Below, piece by piece: positions 8,327-17,177 of a stretch of 35,002 nt of DNA. The first letter of the stretch is position 1, and each line of letters begins with the position of its first letter. Origin of the DNA: an uncultured Flavobacteriaceae bacterium. GTDB taxonomy: Bacteria > Bacteroidota > Bacteroidia > Flavobacteriales > Flavobacteriaceae. Under the pieces are notes generated by a model. That model saw only the letters and a program-made list of their open reading frames with translations, did not search any database and was not told the origin of the DNA. A program made the translations under genes and the position numbers. The stretch covers positions 1-35,002 of the forward strand of contig CAKZOR010000087.1 of NCBI GenBank assembly GCA_937136755.1. The letters are read 5' to 3'.

Positions 8327-8845
8327 TTATTTTGGGGTGGTAAATATGCCAAAATCATTTAAGTTCACATCTGTTATTCGCTTACCATCTTGGTCTATAA
8401 AGCTTACACCACTCAATTGAATTTCATGTTCAAAACTATTGCCGTCTTCACTTAGGCTCGTATTGATGAATATTGTTCCTGCAGTTGCATTGGCATCTTT
8501 AATCACATTTACACCTATCTCAGGTAGCACACTGCAGTAGTAGGACGCACTAATATCTTCGGAAAAAATCCTATAGTTAAGGGTAGCCTGATTGGGAATG
8601 CTACTTTGTATGGTTTGTTCACTAACACTATTTTTTAAAAGCCCTTCTGGAAGTTGTAGCGCTAGTGATTCTGTACCATTAATTTTAAACAATAATGTGG
8701 TTGCTGTGGATTGTGTACAGCTTTCTATACCAATTTCATTGAAGCTTATACTTTGAATTGTAATATCTCCATCGCTACAGCTAAAAAATAAAGACATTAG
8801 GGGAACGGCTAAAAACAGTTTACGTATTAATGTGCTACTTTTCAT
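8327..8845 (-). CDS. Hypothetical lipoprotein
   Basis: A lipoprotein of 172 residues if translation starts at the ATG at 8845. That start gives a clean signal (MKSSTLIRKLFLAVPLMSLF) ending in a lipobox with Cys23 (LFFSC), followed by SDGDI. An ATG 36 nt upstream (8881) would add 12 residues that spoil the signal peptide and is less likely. The mature part has no motif I recognise; it looks beta-rich, with two or three Cys residues. It is a single gene, end to end with the Smr gene and divergent from the cysteine desulfurase. Function unknown. Confidence 0.75.
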   Translation of the reverse strand: MKSSTLIRKLFLAVPLMSLFFSCSDGDITIQSISFNEIGIESCTQSTATTLLFKINGTESLALQLPEGLLKNSVSEQTIQSSIPNQATLNYRIFSEDISASYYCSVLPEIGVNVIKDANATAGTIFINTSLSEDGNSFEHEIQLSGVSFIDQDGKRITDVNLNDFGIFTTPK

Positions 8846-8950
8846 GGGTGTCAATTTGCTGTCAAATGTAATTATTTTCAATGCTTTTCTCTATAAATCT
8901 GTCAAATACATTTATTTAATATATTTTTATGGTCCCATAAAAACTAAAGA

Positions 8951-10099
8951 ATGAAAGCTGTTTATTTTGACAATGCTGCAACGACTCCAGTTAGAGGTGA
9001 AGTGATTAATAGTATCCAAAACGCCTTAGAAAAATGCTTTGGAAATCCTTCTTCTACACACAGTTTTGGTAGGACTGCCAAGACCGCTGTAGAACAGGCA
9101 AGAAAAACTATTGCAGCTACTTTAGGGGCTCATCCTTCAGAAATTGTATTTACTTCAGGAGGTACAGAGGCAGACAATATGGTTTTAAAATGTGCTGTGA
9201 GGGATTTGGGGGTAAAACATATTGTGACCACTTCAATGGAGCACCATGCTGTTTTACACACTGTAGATGAATTGGTGGCGTTTAATGGAGTTACTGCCCA
9301 TCATGTAGCAGTAGATGCCAACGGAAATCCAGACCTTTTGGATTTAGAGAAAATACTAAGCGGGTTAAAAGAAACTGTTTTAGTGAGTTTAATGCATGTC
9401 AATAATGAAATTGGAAATATTTTAGACCTTCCCACAGTAGCTGCTCTTTGTGAGTCTTATGGGGCTTACCTTCATTCCGATACGGTCCAATCAATTGGTC
9501 ATTTTCCTTGGGATTTACAAAAGATTAAAATTCACTTTTTAGCTGCAGCTGCTCACAAATTCCATGGGCCTAAAGGGATTGGTTTTGCTTATATAAGAAA
9601 AGACACTCCTTTGAAATCATTTATTGTAGGAGGCGCACAGGAGCGAGGTTTTAGAGCAGGTACTGAGCCCTATCACAATATTGTAGGCCTAGAAAAGGCT
9701 TTTATGTTGGCATATGAGCACTTGGATAAGGAACGTGTTTATATTGAAGGTTTAAAAAAGTATTTTATTAGTGAAATAAATAAAGCCATTCCAGCTGTGT
9801 CTTTTAACGGTTTTTCTGGGGATATGGAGAAGAGTACCTACACTTTAGTCAATGTACGTTTACCATTTAATGCCCAAAAGGCACAGATGCTATTATTTCA
9901 CCTAGATTTGAAAGGAATTGCTTGTTCTAAAGGGAGCGCCTGTCAGTCTGGAAGTAACAAAGGATCACATGTGTTGTCTGCTTTTCTTACAAAGGAACAA
10001 TTGGCCATGCCCTCTTTGAGGTTTTCTTTTTCTTCATTTAACACTAAAGAAGAAATAGATTATACGATTAATGCTTTAAAAGAGTTTTCCGAAAAGTAA
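8951..10099 (+). CDS. Cysteine desulfurase (NifS/IscS type)
   Basis: A 382-residue PLP enzyme that removes sulfur from cysteine to give alanine and a protein persulfide. The features are YFDNAATTP (5-13), TSGGTEADN (68-76), the cofactor lysine Lys203 in AAHKFHGPKG, RAGTEP (235-240) and the persulfide Cys331 in CSKGSACQSGS. The short Cys loop and the sequence around the lysine suggest the IscS/NifS group rather than SufS. No iscU or iscA genes are adjacent, so it probably serves tRNA thiolation or general sulfur supply; this is inference. It stands alone, convergent with the CsgG-like gene. Confidence 0.92.
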   Translation: MKAVYFDNAATTPVRGEVINSIQNALEKCFGNPSSTHSFGRTAKTAVEQARKTIAATLGAHPSEIVFTSGGTEADNMVLKCAVRDLGVKHIVTTSMEHHAVLHTVDELVAFNGVTAHHVAVDANGNPDLLDLEKILSGLKETVLVSLMHVNNEIGNILDLPTVAALCESYGAYLHSDTVQSIGHFPWDLQKIKIHFLAAAAHKFHGPKGIGFAYIRKDTPLKSFIVGGAQERGFRAGTEPYHNIVGLEKAFMLAYEHLDKERVYIEGLKKYFISEINKAIPAVSFNGFSGDMEKSTYTLVNVRLPFNAQKAQMLLFHLDLKGIACSKGSACQSGSNKGSHVLSAFLTKEQLAMPSLRFSFSSFNTKEEIDYTINALKEFSEK

Positions 10100-10122
10100 G
10101 AATTATAGATTTTTTAAGGCTA

Positions 10123-10782
10123 CTATTTTTCGTAGGGAAATTTTCTACTGGCTTGCCTCATCATTGAACCTATAAGTTCATTCGTGTTTTTACCGGTTTT
10201 TCTGTCTATCTGTTTCTCGTACTTCCAGAGAAGTTTACCAGTTTTTACATCACTTATTTTTATACCTATACGGCCGTATTTAGTATTCCCTGTCACATAA
10301 TCTAATAATTTAAACGATTTAGTGGCTCCTCTAGATAGCTGAACATTTAGGGTTATGGTACCACTAATAATAGCGTCTACCCCTAAAATTTCCCCCAATT
10401 CTTTTATGCTGTAAATGTCTAATGTGTTGTAGCCAATTTCTTGTTTTTTTAGAAAAGCATTGGTGTCTTTTATATTTTGGAAATTTACCCTGTAATGCTT
10501 TCTTTTCTCCATTTTTAGAAAGTATGTTTCTAAGGCTTCTTGAACAGCATACCCCTCAGAGGCCTCTAATTCCAATTGCATTTCATCACTTAATCCTTGT
10601 TCTAAATTTACTGAAGCTAGAAAAGGAAGGATCGCAATACTTTGATGAGTGGCAGTGATATTTTTGAATTGTTTATTTTCATAGATATTCTTTTGGCCCA
10701 ATGCCACTTGTGTAAAGAATAAGCATATGACTGAAATACTAAGTATTACTTTGTTGTGCCTATTTAATAATTGATTTTTCAT
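10123..10782 (-). CDS. Secreted protein with CsgG/LpoB-like fold features
   Basis: A 219-residue exported protein. The signal peptide (about residues 1-29, cleaved near VALGQ) is followed by SIAILPF (48-54) and later LGVDAIISGTITL (133-145), then KISDVKTGKLLWKY near the C-terminus. This beta-strand pattern is shared by the CsgG, LpoB and GNA1162 type of periplasmic proteins, which often join secretion or cell-wall complexes. There is no lipobox Cys. It starts 7 nt after the M23 peptidase stop, so it is the second gene of that operon and may work with the peptidase at the cell wall. The exact family is uncertain. Confidence 0.72.
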   Translation of the reverse strand: MKNQLLNRHNKVILSISVICLFFTQVALGQKNIYENKQFKNITATHQSIAILPFLASVNLEQGLSDEMQLELEASEGYAVQEALETYFLKMEKRKHYRVNFQNIKDTNAFLKKQEIGYNTLDIYSIKELGEILGVDAIISGTITLNVQLSRGATKSFKLLDYVTGNTKYGRIGIKISDVKTGKLLWKYEKQIDRKTGKNTNELIGSMMRQASRKFPYEK

Positions 10783-10789
10783 AGTGTAT

Positions 10790-12487
10790 TTAAAGGCTTA
10801 AAACAGTGGTATATGTCTGGGTATTTCCCAACATATCTGTGACTTGTATTGTTAATTCGTTCTTTTTTTGAAGATTTGTTCTTGCACCTATATGATGGGT
10901 AAGTGTATTGGTTTTAGGTTCGTATTCCATTAGAATCCATTCTCCGTTTAAACTTCCTGAGTAGCTTTCAATTCCAGTTTCTTGATCTTTAATTTCAAGA
11001 CTCAAAAACTGATAATTTCTAATATTTTGATTGCTCTTAAAGTTTTTTGGTCTTATGCTTGGAGGTATAGAGTCTTGTTTAACGATATAGGTTCCCAATT
11101 TATTGGTCTTAGTACTCAGCCAATCGCCGTCTTTTTTAGTATTGCTGTAAATGGAAGACTTTGAACCGAGCATGTAAGCAATGTAACTGTATTTAGAAAA
11201 GGAACTGTTCTGTGAATTAAAACTTAGGGTAAATGGTTTTTTCACTGCCCACATAGGTTTGTGTACGTTAATAGTATCTTTAGTCGTTTCTAAGTTTAAA
11301 TAAACATCCTCATAAAAGCTATTAGCCGGGAAATAGAGACTGCCATGGGCTAGTTTGTAATGTGCAGGATTTTTAGACCAGACAGGGAAAGGTGTTTTGT
11401 GAAGTGTTTTTTTTATTGTTGCCGCTTCTGAAGTACCCAAAACAGGTATCTTAATAATGATTTTATTACCATGAAGGTCCATTAGGGTCAGTTCAAGATC
11501 AATTGTTTCCTTGGGCTTTATACTAACAATCCCTTTGTTTTTTATTGTTTTAAATATACTTAATGGTTTTCGTGCATTTTGAAACAATTGTACAATACGT
11601 TCCCTATGTTTAATCAAATGTGGATAGTCTATGAGCGTATTAATGCCCTTAGTTTCATTAAATGAAAATTTGTCTAATTTAATTTCACCAATCAGCGTAT
11701 CATTTAATGAAAGCCTATATTGATAAATACCATTTTTATTTGCGGTTAGTTCTTGTCTGTCATAGCCTTTTACTCCTAGGTAAAATGATCCTTTTGCCTC
11801 TATAGGACTTGCCTGATAAATGCCTTCAGCTGTTCTTTTAAATGAAAGTTGCACTTTGTTTTCACTTCTGTTTATATGACTACTTTCACCTATAGGATAA
11901 GCGAATAATTTTTGAAGAGTTGGTGGTGTTTTGTCCAATACTTCATAGGGGAACTGAAGTGGATTTATAGCTATGGCAGTACCAGTCTTTCTCATTTCAA
12001 AGTGAAGGTGTGGTGCGGTAGACCCTCCACTATTTCCAGAAAAAGCAATAGGACTCTCTTTGTACACTTTGAGACTGTCTTTTTTGGGGAAAAGCTGAAT
12101 GGTATACGATTTGTTAGCGTATTGTTTGTCTTGCACAAATTTTTCTATTTCAGGAGAAAACTTTTGTAAATGTGCGTATACACTACTAGTGCCATTGTAA
12201 TGGTTTACATAGAGCACTTTTCCATACCCCCAATGTGAAATTTTTATTCTAGACACATAGCCATCTGCAATAGAGAATACTTTTAGACCTTGCTGGTGTT
12301 TTGTTTTAATATCTAAGCCTGAATGAAAATGATCAGACCTTAGCTCACCAAAATTACCAGCTAATAATAAAGGGATGTTGAGGGGCGCACTATATATAGT
12401 ATCTGAAACCTTGCTACCCAAAGTTTTTTGAGCGTACAATGGACCAATTAATATACCTAATACGAAAAAAAAATACAGTGTCTTCAT
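10790..12487 (-). CDS. M23 family metallopeptidase
   Basis: A 565-residue exported endopeptidase-like protein. A signal peptide (about residues 1-19) is followed by an N-terminal LytM/M23 domain with His55 and Asp59 (HFHSGLD), His106 (YAHL) and the HLHFE motif (His160, His162). These are the expected zinc ligands and catalytic histidines, so the domain looks active. The target would be peptidoglycan cross-links or similar peptides. The remaining 390 residues are a long beta-rich region with no motif I recognise, which probably places the enzyme. A -7 element ends 8 nt before the ATG. The CsgG-like gene follows after 7 nt. Confidence 0.9.
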   Translation of the reverse strand: MKTLYFFFVLGILIGPLYAQKTLGSKVSDTIYSAPLNIPLLLAGNFGELRSDHFHSGLDIKTKHQQGLKVFSIADGYVSRIKISHWGYGKVLYVNHYNGTSSVYAHLQKFSPEIEKFVQDKQYANKSYTIQLFPKKDSLKVYKESPIAFSGNSGGSTAPHLHFEMRKTGTAIAINPLQFPYEVLDKTPPTLQKLFAYPIGESSHINRSENKVQLSFKRTAEGIYQASPIEAKGSFYLGVKGYDRQELTANKNGIYQYRLSLNDTLIGEIKLDKFSFNETKGINTLIDYPHLIKHRERIVQLFQNARKPLSIFKTIKNKGIVSIKPKETIDLELTLMDLHGNKIIIKIPVLGTSEAATIKKTLHKTPFPVWSKNPAHYKLAHGSLYFPANSFYEDVYLNLETTKDTINVHKPMWAVKKPFTLSFNSQNSSFSKYSYIAYMLGSKSSIYSNTKKDGDWLSTKTNKLGTYIVKQDSIPPSIRPKNFKSNQNIRNYQFLSLEIKDQETGIESYSGSLNGEWILMEYEPKTNTLTHHIGARTNLQKKNELTIQVTDMLGNTQTYTTVLSL

Positions 12488-12495
12488 TTGATATT

Positions 12496-12503
12496 CAAAA
12501 GTA
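12496..12503 (-). promoter_or_regulatory. Candidate -7 element for the M23 peptidase operon
   Basis: On the minus strand this reads TACTTTTG; the ATG follows 8 nt later, so the leader would be only about 4-5 nt. Confidence 0.45.
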
Positions 12504-12630
12504 AATAAACCGCCTTAGATACAGAAGGGCTTGGAGACTTTATCCAGATAATTTTGTCTATAATTTGGAGCTGACATTTAATAAATTTAAAACTATTGGG
12601 CTGCAATTCTAAGAATACCAAGTTTTATAT

Positions 12631-12638
12631 TAACTTTG
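12631..12638 (+). promoter_or_regulatory. Candidate -7 element for the coiled-coil gene and zapA
   Basis: TAACTTTG matches TAnnTTTG and lies 24 nt upstream of the ATG at 12663. No good -33 TTG is visible. Confidence 0.45.
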
Positions 12639-12662
12639 TTTTATTAGTATGGACAGTTGCAA

Positions 12663-12953
12663 ATGAGTCATCTTAAAGAAATTGTAGGTTCTTTAGAAAA
12701 TAAGGTAAGCAAATTGGTTCACCGTTTAGAAGGGGTTAAAGAGAATTCTGCCCTTTTAAAAAAGGAACTTGATGAAGCTAAAAAAACCTGTGATTATGCA
12801 AAATCACAGGCCACTTATTGGGAGGATAAATACAATGCTTTAAAATTAGCACAGTCTATGTTAGGCAGTGATGAAAACACTACCGAAGCGAAACTGAAGA
12901 TTAACACCTTAATAAAAGAGCTTGACTATTGTATAGGGGCGCTCTCTAAATAA
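12663..12953 (+). CDS. Small coiled-coil protein upstream of ZapA
   Basis: A 96-residue protein that is nearly all helix, with heptad-like spacing and high Lys, Glu and Leu content across residues 1-55. It has no membrane segment. The ATG at 12663 is chosen; a TTG two codons earlier is a possible but less likely start. Only 3 nt separate its stop from zapA, so the two are co-translated. Size, coiled-coil nature and position suggest a Z-ring accessory protein like ZapB, which is an 81-residue coiled coil in E. coli, but there is no clear sequence match. The function is inferred from context. Confidence 0.78.
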   Translation: MSHLKEIVGSLENKVSKLVHRLEGVKENSALLKKELDEAKKTCDYAKSQATYWEDKYNALKLAQSMLGSDENTTEAKLKINTLIKELDYCIGALSK

Positions 12954-12956
12954 TGT

Positions 12957-13247
12957 ATGTCAAATACGTTTAAAATAAAGCTTTCAATTGCTGACAGGGT
13001 ATATCCATTGACGATTGCTCCATCTCAAGAGGAAGGTTTAAGAAAAGCCGCTAAACAAATAGAATTGCTTGCTAAAAACTTTGAGCAAAATTATGCTGTG
13101 AGGGATAAACAAGATGTTTTGGCTATGTGTGCCTTGCATTTTGCCTCAAAGAAAACTCAGAGTGATATAGAAGAATCTCAAGATAATAAAGAGGTTCAAG
13201 AGCGTTTAAAAGCGCTTGAGGAAGTGATTGACAATTCGTTAGGATAA
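12957..13247 (+). CDS. zapA: Cell division protein ZapA
   Basis: A 96-residue protein of the ZapA family, which binds FtsZ and bundles its filaments at the division site. The N-terminal half (KIKLSIADRVYPLTI, then EEGLRKAAKQIELLAKNF) is the globular ZapA domain, and the C-terminal half is a coiled coil used for dimer or tetramer formation. Length and layout fit the family. The gene follows a small coiled-coil gene by 3 nt and is followed by a 6S RNA and rny. The zapA-6S RNA linkage is also known in gammaproteobacteria. Confidence 0.9.
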   Translation: MSNTFKIKLSIADRVYPLTIAPSQEEGLRKAAKQIELLAKNFEQNYAVRDKQDVLAMCALHFASKKTQSDIEESQDNKEVQERLKALEEVIDNSLG

Positions 13248-13269
13248 TACGTTCTTTTAAATAACATCA

Positions 13270-13443
13270 TTGCCCACACTGGTATTTATTTTTTGACAAA
13301 CTCAACACTAATTTTTTTTTAAAAGGGTGAGTTTAGATTATGCAAGCATGCCTTACTCGTATAAGGAAACTTAAGTAATTTGTTAGCCCTAAACCTGTTT
13401 ATTCAGAGTTTGTTCAAAACCCAATCCAATGTGGGCTTTTTTT
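13270..13443 (+). ncRNA. ssrS: 6S RNA (Flavobacteria type)
   Basis: An RNA of about 170 nt that folds into one long irregular hairpin. The outer stem pairs GCCCACACTGG (13272-13282) with CCAATGTGGGC (13426-13436), with one mismatch, and runs into a T tract (13437-13443) that makes it its own terminator. A second stem pairs TTTTTGACAAACTC (about 13290-13303) with GAGTTTGTTCAAAA (about 13406-13419). Small hairpins such as CCTTA/TAAGG (13351-13366) sit in the inner part. 6S RNA binds the housekeeping RNA polymerase and blocks it in stationary phase. The position after zapA matches the known ssrS locus in other phyla. The 5' end is estimated. Confidence 0.82.
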
Positions 13444-13463
13444 ATATAATTAATTTAATACAA

Positions 13464-15032
13464 ATGGATAGTACAACAATCATAATATCGGCCGTTTTAG
13501 GCCTTGCAATTGGATTTGCTATCGCAAAGTTTTTGGAAAAGGGGAAAGCCTCAAAGACCATTATCAATGCGAGAAAAGACGCACTTGCAATTATTAAAAA
13601 CGCCAAAAAAGAGGGCGAGAATATTAAAAAAGATAAAATATTTCAGGCCAAAGAGCGCTTTTTGGAGTTAAAAGCAGAACATGAGAAGGTGATCCTTTCA
13701 AAGGAGAAAAAAATTGGAGAATCTGAAAAACGTACCAGAGATAAAGAATCTCAAGTGAGCAATGAATTGTCTAAGACAAAAAAAATAAATGACTCATTAG
13801 AGCAAAAGATTGCGGAAACGACTCACAAAGCTGAAATTCTAGATAAAAAGCAGTCGGAATTAGATAGACTGCACAAAAATCAAGTACAGCAACTTGAGGT
13901 TATTTCTGGCTTGTCTGCAGACGAAGCTAAGGAACAGTTATTGGCTTCATTGAAAGATGTCGCTAAATCTGACGCTATGGCCTATATGCAATCTACCATG
14001 GAAGAGGCTAAGTTAACCGCCCAGCAAGAAGCTAAAAAAATCATCATTAATACCATTCAAAGGATTGGTACAGAGGAAGCGGTGGAAAACTGTGTTTCCG
14101 TATTTAATCTTGAGTCAGACGACGTTAAAGGTAGAATTATTGGTAGAGAGGGTAGAAATATCAGGGCTATTGAGGCAGCTACTGGAGTAGAGATTATTGT
14201 AGACGACACACCAGATGCTATTATTCTTTCATGTTTTGATTCTGTGCGTAGGGAGATTGCTAGATTGTCATTACACAAATTAGTGACTGATGGTAGAATT
14301 CACCCTGCTAGAATTGAAGAGGTTGTTAAGAAGACAGAGAAGCAAATTGAAGAAGAAATTATAGACATAGGAAAACGTACCGTAATTGATTTAGGAATTC
14401 ATGGATTACATCCTGAACTCATTAAAGCGGTTGGGCGTATGAAGTATCGTTCTTCTTACGGCCAGAATCTTTTGCAACACTCTAGAGAAGTGGCTAAGCT
14501 CTGTGGAGTTATGGCTGCTGAATTGGGGATTAATGCAAAACTAGCCAAGCGTGCAGGGCTTCTTCACGATATTGGTAAGGTCCCTAATACTGAGGCAGAG
14601 GTAGAAACCCCTCACGCTATCTTGGGAATGCAATGGGCGGAGAAGTTTGGAGAAAAACCAGATGTGTGTAATGCTATTGGAGCCCACCACGATGAAATTG
14701 AAATGAATACCCTTATCGCTCCTATTGTACAAGTCTGTGATGCCATTAGTGGTGCAAGACCAGGAGCTAGAAGACAGGTATTAGACTCCTACATTCAAAG
14801 ATTAAAAGACTTAGAAGATGTTGCTTTTGGTTTTCCAGGGGTGCAGAAAGCCTATGCCATTCAGGCGGGTAGGGAATTAAGGGTTATTGTAGAAAGTGAA
14901 CGTGTTACAGATGACCAAGCCTCAGAACTATCCTTTGAAATTTCACAAAAGATTCAGACAGATATGACCTATCCTGGCCAAGTTAAGGTCACTGTGATTA
15001 GAGAAACTAGGGCTGTAAATGTAGCCAAGTAG
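13464..15032 (+). CDS. rny: Ribonuclease Y
   Basis: A 522-residue membrane-anchored endoribonuclease that starts mRNA decay. An N-terminal transmembrane helix (about residues 3-24) is followed by a long charged coiled coil (about 30-195), a KH RNA-binding domain with [10 protein letters not shown] (223-232) and an HD phosphohydrolase domain with the catalytic HD pair at His368-Asp369 in LLHDIGK. The length fits the usual 520. The reading frame is open for 28 more codons upstream, but those overlap the 6S RNA, and the ATG at 13464 gives the normal N-terminus ([13 protein letters not shown]). A strong terminator follows. Confidence 0.95.
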   Translation: MDSTTIIISAVLGLAIGFAIAKFLEKGKASKTIINARKDALAIIKNAKKEGENIKKDKIFQAKERFLELKAEHEKVILSKEKKIGESEKRTRDKESQVSNELSKTKKINDSLEQKIAETTHKAEILDKKQSELDRLHKNQVQQLEVISGLSADEAKEQLLASLKDVAKSDAMAYMQSTMEEAKLTAQQEAKKIIINTIQRIGTEEAVENCVSVFNLESDDVKGRIIGREGRNIRAIEAATGVEIIVDDTPDAIILSCFDSVRREIARLSLHKLVTDGRIHPARIEEVVKKTEKQIEEEIIDIGKRTVIDLGIHGLHPELIKAVGRMKYRSSYGQNLLQHSREVAKLCGVMAAELGINAKLAKRAGLLHDIGKVPNTEAEVETPHAILGMQWAEKFGEKPDVCNAIGAHHDEIEMNTLIAPIVQVCDAISGARPGARRQVLDSYIQRLKDLEDVAFGFPGVQKAYAIQAGRELRVIVESERVTDDQASELSFEISQKIQTDMTYPGQVKVTVIRETRAVNVAK

Positions 15033-15052
15033 TTTGCGATGAAATCCGAGTA

Positions 15053-15089
15053 TAAAAAAAGCCCTGCTCGCTAAGCAGGGCTTTTTTTG
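15053..15089. terminator. Bidirectional terminator between rny and the DUF349 gene
   Basis: GCCCTGCT (15061-15068) pairs with AGCAGGGC (15074-15081) over a CGCTA loop. A-runs on the left and T-runs on the right allow it to stop both convergent transcripts. Confidence 0.92.
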
Positions 15090-15104
15090 TCTTAAGGAAA
15101 GCTT

Positions 15105-17060
15105 TTATTCTGTGGCTCCTTCTTCTGTAGCTTCTTCGTTTGTGGCCTCTTCTTCCTCTTTGTTTATTTTATGTGTTAGGATATTTACCTTTTTGAGTTT
15201 TTCTTTCCAAGTGTCAATATCTTCTTTGTGCTTATTAATTTTAAGGACAACTTCTTTCACTACAGGATTGTCCTCAGAGGCATTTGAAAAGAATTCTAAG
15301 TTGTTTTCTAATTGTCGCATCTCATTTTTAGACTCTTCAATCTTTTTGCGAATAAAAGCTTTTTCGTTAGCAAGTGCATAGTCATTATCAGAACTGGCCA
15401 ACTGATTGAGTTTGTCTCCGTATTTAAGTAATTCCCCCGCCTGTTTGTCAATATTTAATTTAAGAAAAAGAGCGTCTAAAACCTTATTAAAGGTATTGTT
15501 AATGTTTTTGCTTTTAAAAGGTACCCTTCCAATATTTTTCCAAGCAGCTATTTGTGCTTTTATAAATGAAAGGTCTTTTTCTTTATCTGCCCCTAGGTCA
15601 TATGCTTTTAAGTCTGCCAACACGGTCTCTTTGGCGGTTAAATTTTGCTGTTCTACAGCATTGTTCGCATTTTTATGCTTATTTACATTGGTAAAATAGG
15701 TGTTACAAGCAGTCTTAAATGATTTCCAGATTTTATCTGAATACTTCCTTGGAACATGTCCAATTGTTTTCCACTCATTTTGAATGCGCTTAAAAGTCTG
15801 CGTAGTTTCATCACTCACTTCGCTATCTTTGAGGGAATTAGCAGTTTCTAGTAATGCTTTCTTTGCATCAAGATTTTCTTGCTGCTCATTTTTTAAGTGC
15901 TTGTAGAAACTATTTTTATGCTGATTAAATAGCTTAGTAGCAGCTTTAAATGCTTTCCAGGTTTTTTCATTTTGTTTTTGAGGTACTTTTCCAGTTTCAA
16001 AAAATGTATTCCTGAGGGTTTCTACCGTTTTCATCTGGCTTTGAATCCCTTTATGCGTGCTGGCAATACCTTCACTAATCGCATTAATCTTAGCAATAAT
16101 TTCAAGCTTTATCTCCAGATTTCCTTCAAAACTTTTTTCTAAGGATTTAAAATGTTCCTGTCTTTTTTCATGAATGACCTTAGTCGCTGCACTAAAACGA
16201 TCCCAAACGACCTCTCTATTTTCCTTGTCTACTGGACCTAAATCTTCTTTCCATATTTTATGCAGTGTTTGAAGCTCTTGGAATGCCTTATGAATATCAG
16301 TTTCTGTCTGAAGTGCTTCTGCTTTCTCAATAATTTTGAGTTTTTCCTCAAGATTGTGTTTAAAATCTAAGTCTCTTAATTCTCTGTTGAGGTTTAGGAA
16401 ATCATAAAAGATTTCCATATGATGGTGATAGGTTTTCCAAACATCATTGTAGTGAGTTCTTGGAATTGCCCCTGCATTTTTCCATTCTTTTTGTATTTCC
16501 TTAAAGTTTTTGTAGGTGTCGTTAATGTCTTCTTCAACATTTACTAAGCCCTTGAGTCTTTCTATCAGTTCTAGGCGTTTCTTGAGGTTGTTTTGAAGGT
16601 TAGACTCCAAGGTCTTGTAATAGGCGTCTTTTTTCTCGCGATACTCGCCATACACCTCATTAAATTGCCTTTTGGCTACAGAATTGTATCTAAAGTCTAT
16701 TTCGTTACCGCCCCCCTCTATGAATTCTGCCTTTTTTTGTTCCAAGAAATCTTGAAATTTAACATCAAAGGCTGCTTTTATAGCGTCAACATTCTTTTTA
16801 ATTGTTTGGACTTTTTCATTTTTGACAAGCCTTTGAAGTTCCCCGACTAGATTTTCCATATTCAATGTTTCATAGTCCAAATCTGGAATACTATGTCTGG
16901 AAGCATTATCTACATCTTCTGCGTCTTCTGCATTAGAATCATCAATTTCAGATTGAGGATCTTCTTGCGAAGTATTTTCCTCATGATGGGTTTGTTTGTC
17001 AATTTTTTCATCTTCTTTTCCTACCGGATCTTGTAGGTTTCCGTCTTTTTCTTCTAACAT
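15105..17060 (-). CDS. DUF349 domain-containing protein
   Basis: A 651-residue cytoplasmic protein. An acidic, low-complexity N-terminus (about residues 1-60) is followed by at least five DUF349 repeats, each about 75 residues, recognised by a Trp-(K/x)-x-G-x-(V/I)-P pattern: WKNAGAIP, WKEDLGPV, FETGKVP, WKTIGHVP and WKNIGRVP. A coiled coil and a second acidic Glu-rich tail (EEEEATNEEATEEG) end the protein. DUF349 repeats are helical; their biochemical role is not established. The gene is separated from aroE by 117 nt and ends at a bidirectional terminator. Confidence 0.9.
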   Translation of the reverse strand: MLEEKDGNLQDPVGKEDEKIDKQTHHEENTSQEDPQSEIDDSNAEDAEDVDNASRHSIPDLDYETLNMENLVGELQRLVKNEKVQTIKKNVDAIKAAFDVKFQDFLEQKKAEFIEGGGNEIDFRYNSVAKRQFNEVYGEYREKKDAYYKTLESNLQNNLKKRLELIERLKGLVNVEEDINDTYKNFKEIQKEWKNAGAIPRTHYNDVWKTYHHHMEIFYDFLNLNRELRDLDFKHNLEEKLKIIEKAEALQTETDIHKAFQELQTLHKIWKEDLGPVDKENREVVWDRFSAATKVIHEKRQEHFKSLEKSFEGNLEIKLEIIAKINAISEGIASTHKGIQSQMKTVETLRNTFFETGKVPQKQNEKTWKAFKAATKLFNQHKNSFYKHLKNEQQENLDAKKALLETANSLKDSEVSDETTQTFKRIQNEWKTIGHVPRKYSDKIWKSFKTACNTYFTNVNKHKNANNAVEQQNLTAKETVLADLKAYDLGADKEKDLSFIKAQIAAWKNIGRVPFKSKNINNTFNKVLDALFLKLNIDKQAGELLKYGDKLNQLASSDNDYALANEKAFIRKKIEESKNEMRQLENNLEFFSNASEDNPVVKEVVLKINKHKEDIDTWKEKLKKVNILTHKINKEEEEATNEEATEEGATE

Positions 17061-17177
17061 GTTATATAGTTTTTGTCAGTTCAAAATAGAGAGGGTTTCT
17101 GCCCTTTCTTATCCTCAGTAATATACTAACATATAACTATATATAAAAATTTATTGTTTTTTTAAACCCTAAGTATT

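Noticed and set aside
8324-8329. Abutting stop codons of the Smr gene and the lipoprotein gene
   Set aside because: Convergent genes with no spacer are compact but not unusual; no special function is implied.
8846-8881. Longer lipoprotein start at 8881
   Set aside because: It adds 12 polar residues ahead of a clean signal peptide; the ATG at 8845 gives a proper lipoprotein signal.
12657-12662. TTG start for the coiled-coil protein
   Set aside because: An ATG follows two codons later and is the more likely start.
13380-13463. N-terminal extension of RNase Y by 28 codons (TTG start)
   Set aside because: The extra codons overlap the 3' arm of the 6S RNA, and the ATG at 13464 gives the normal family N-terminus.
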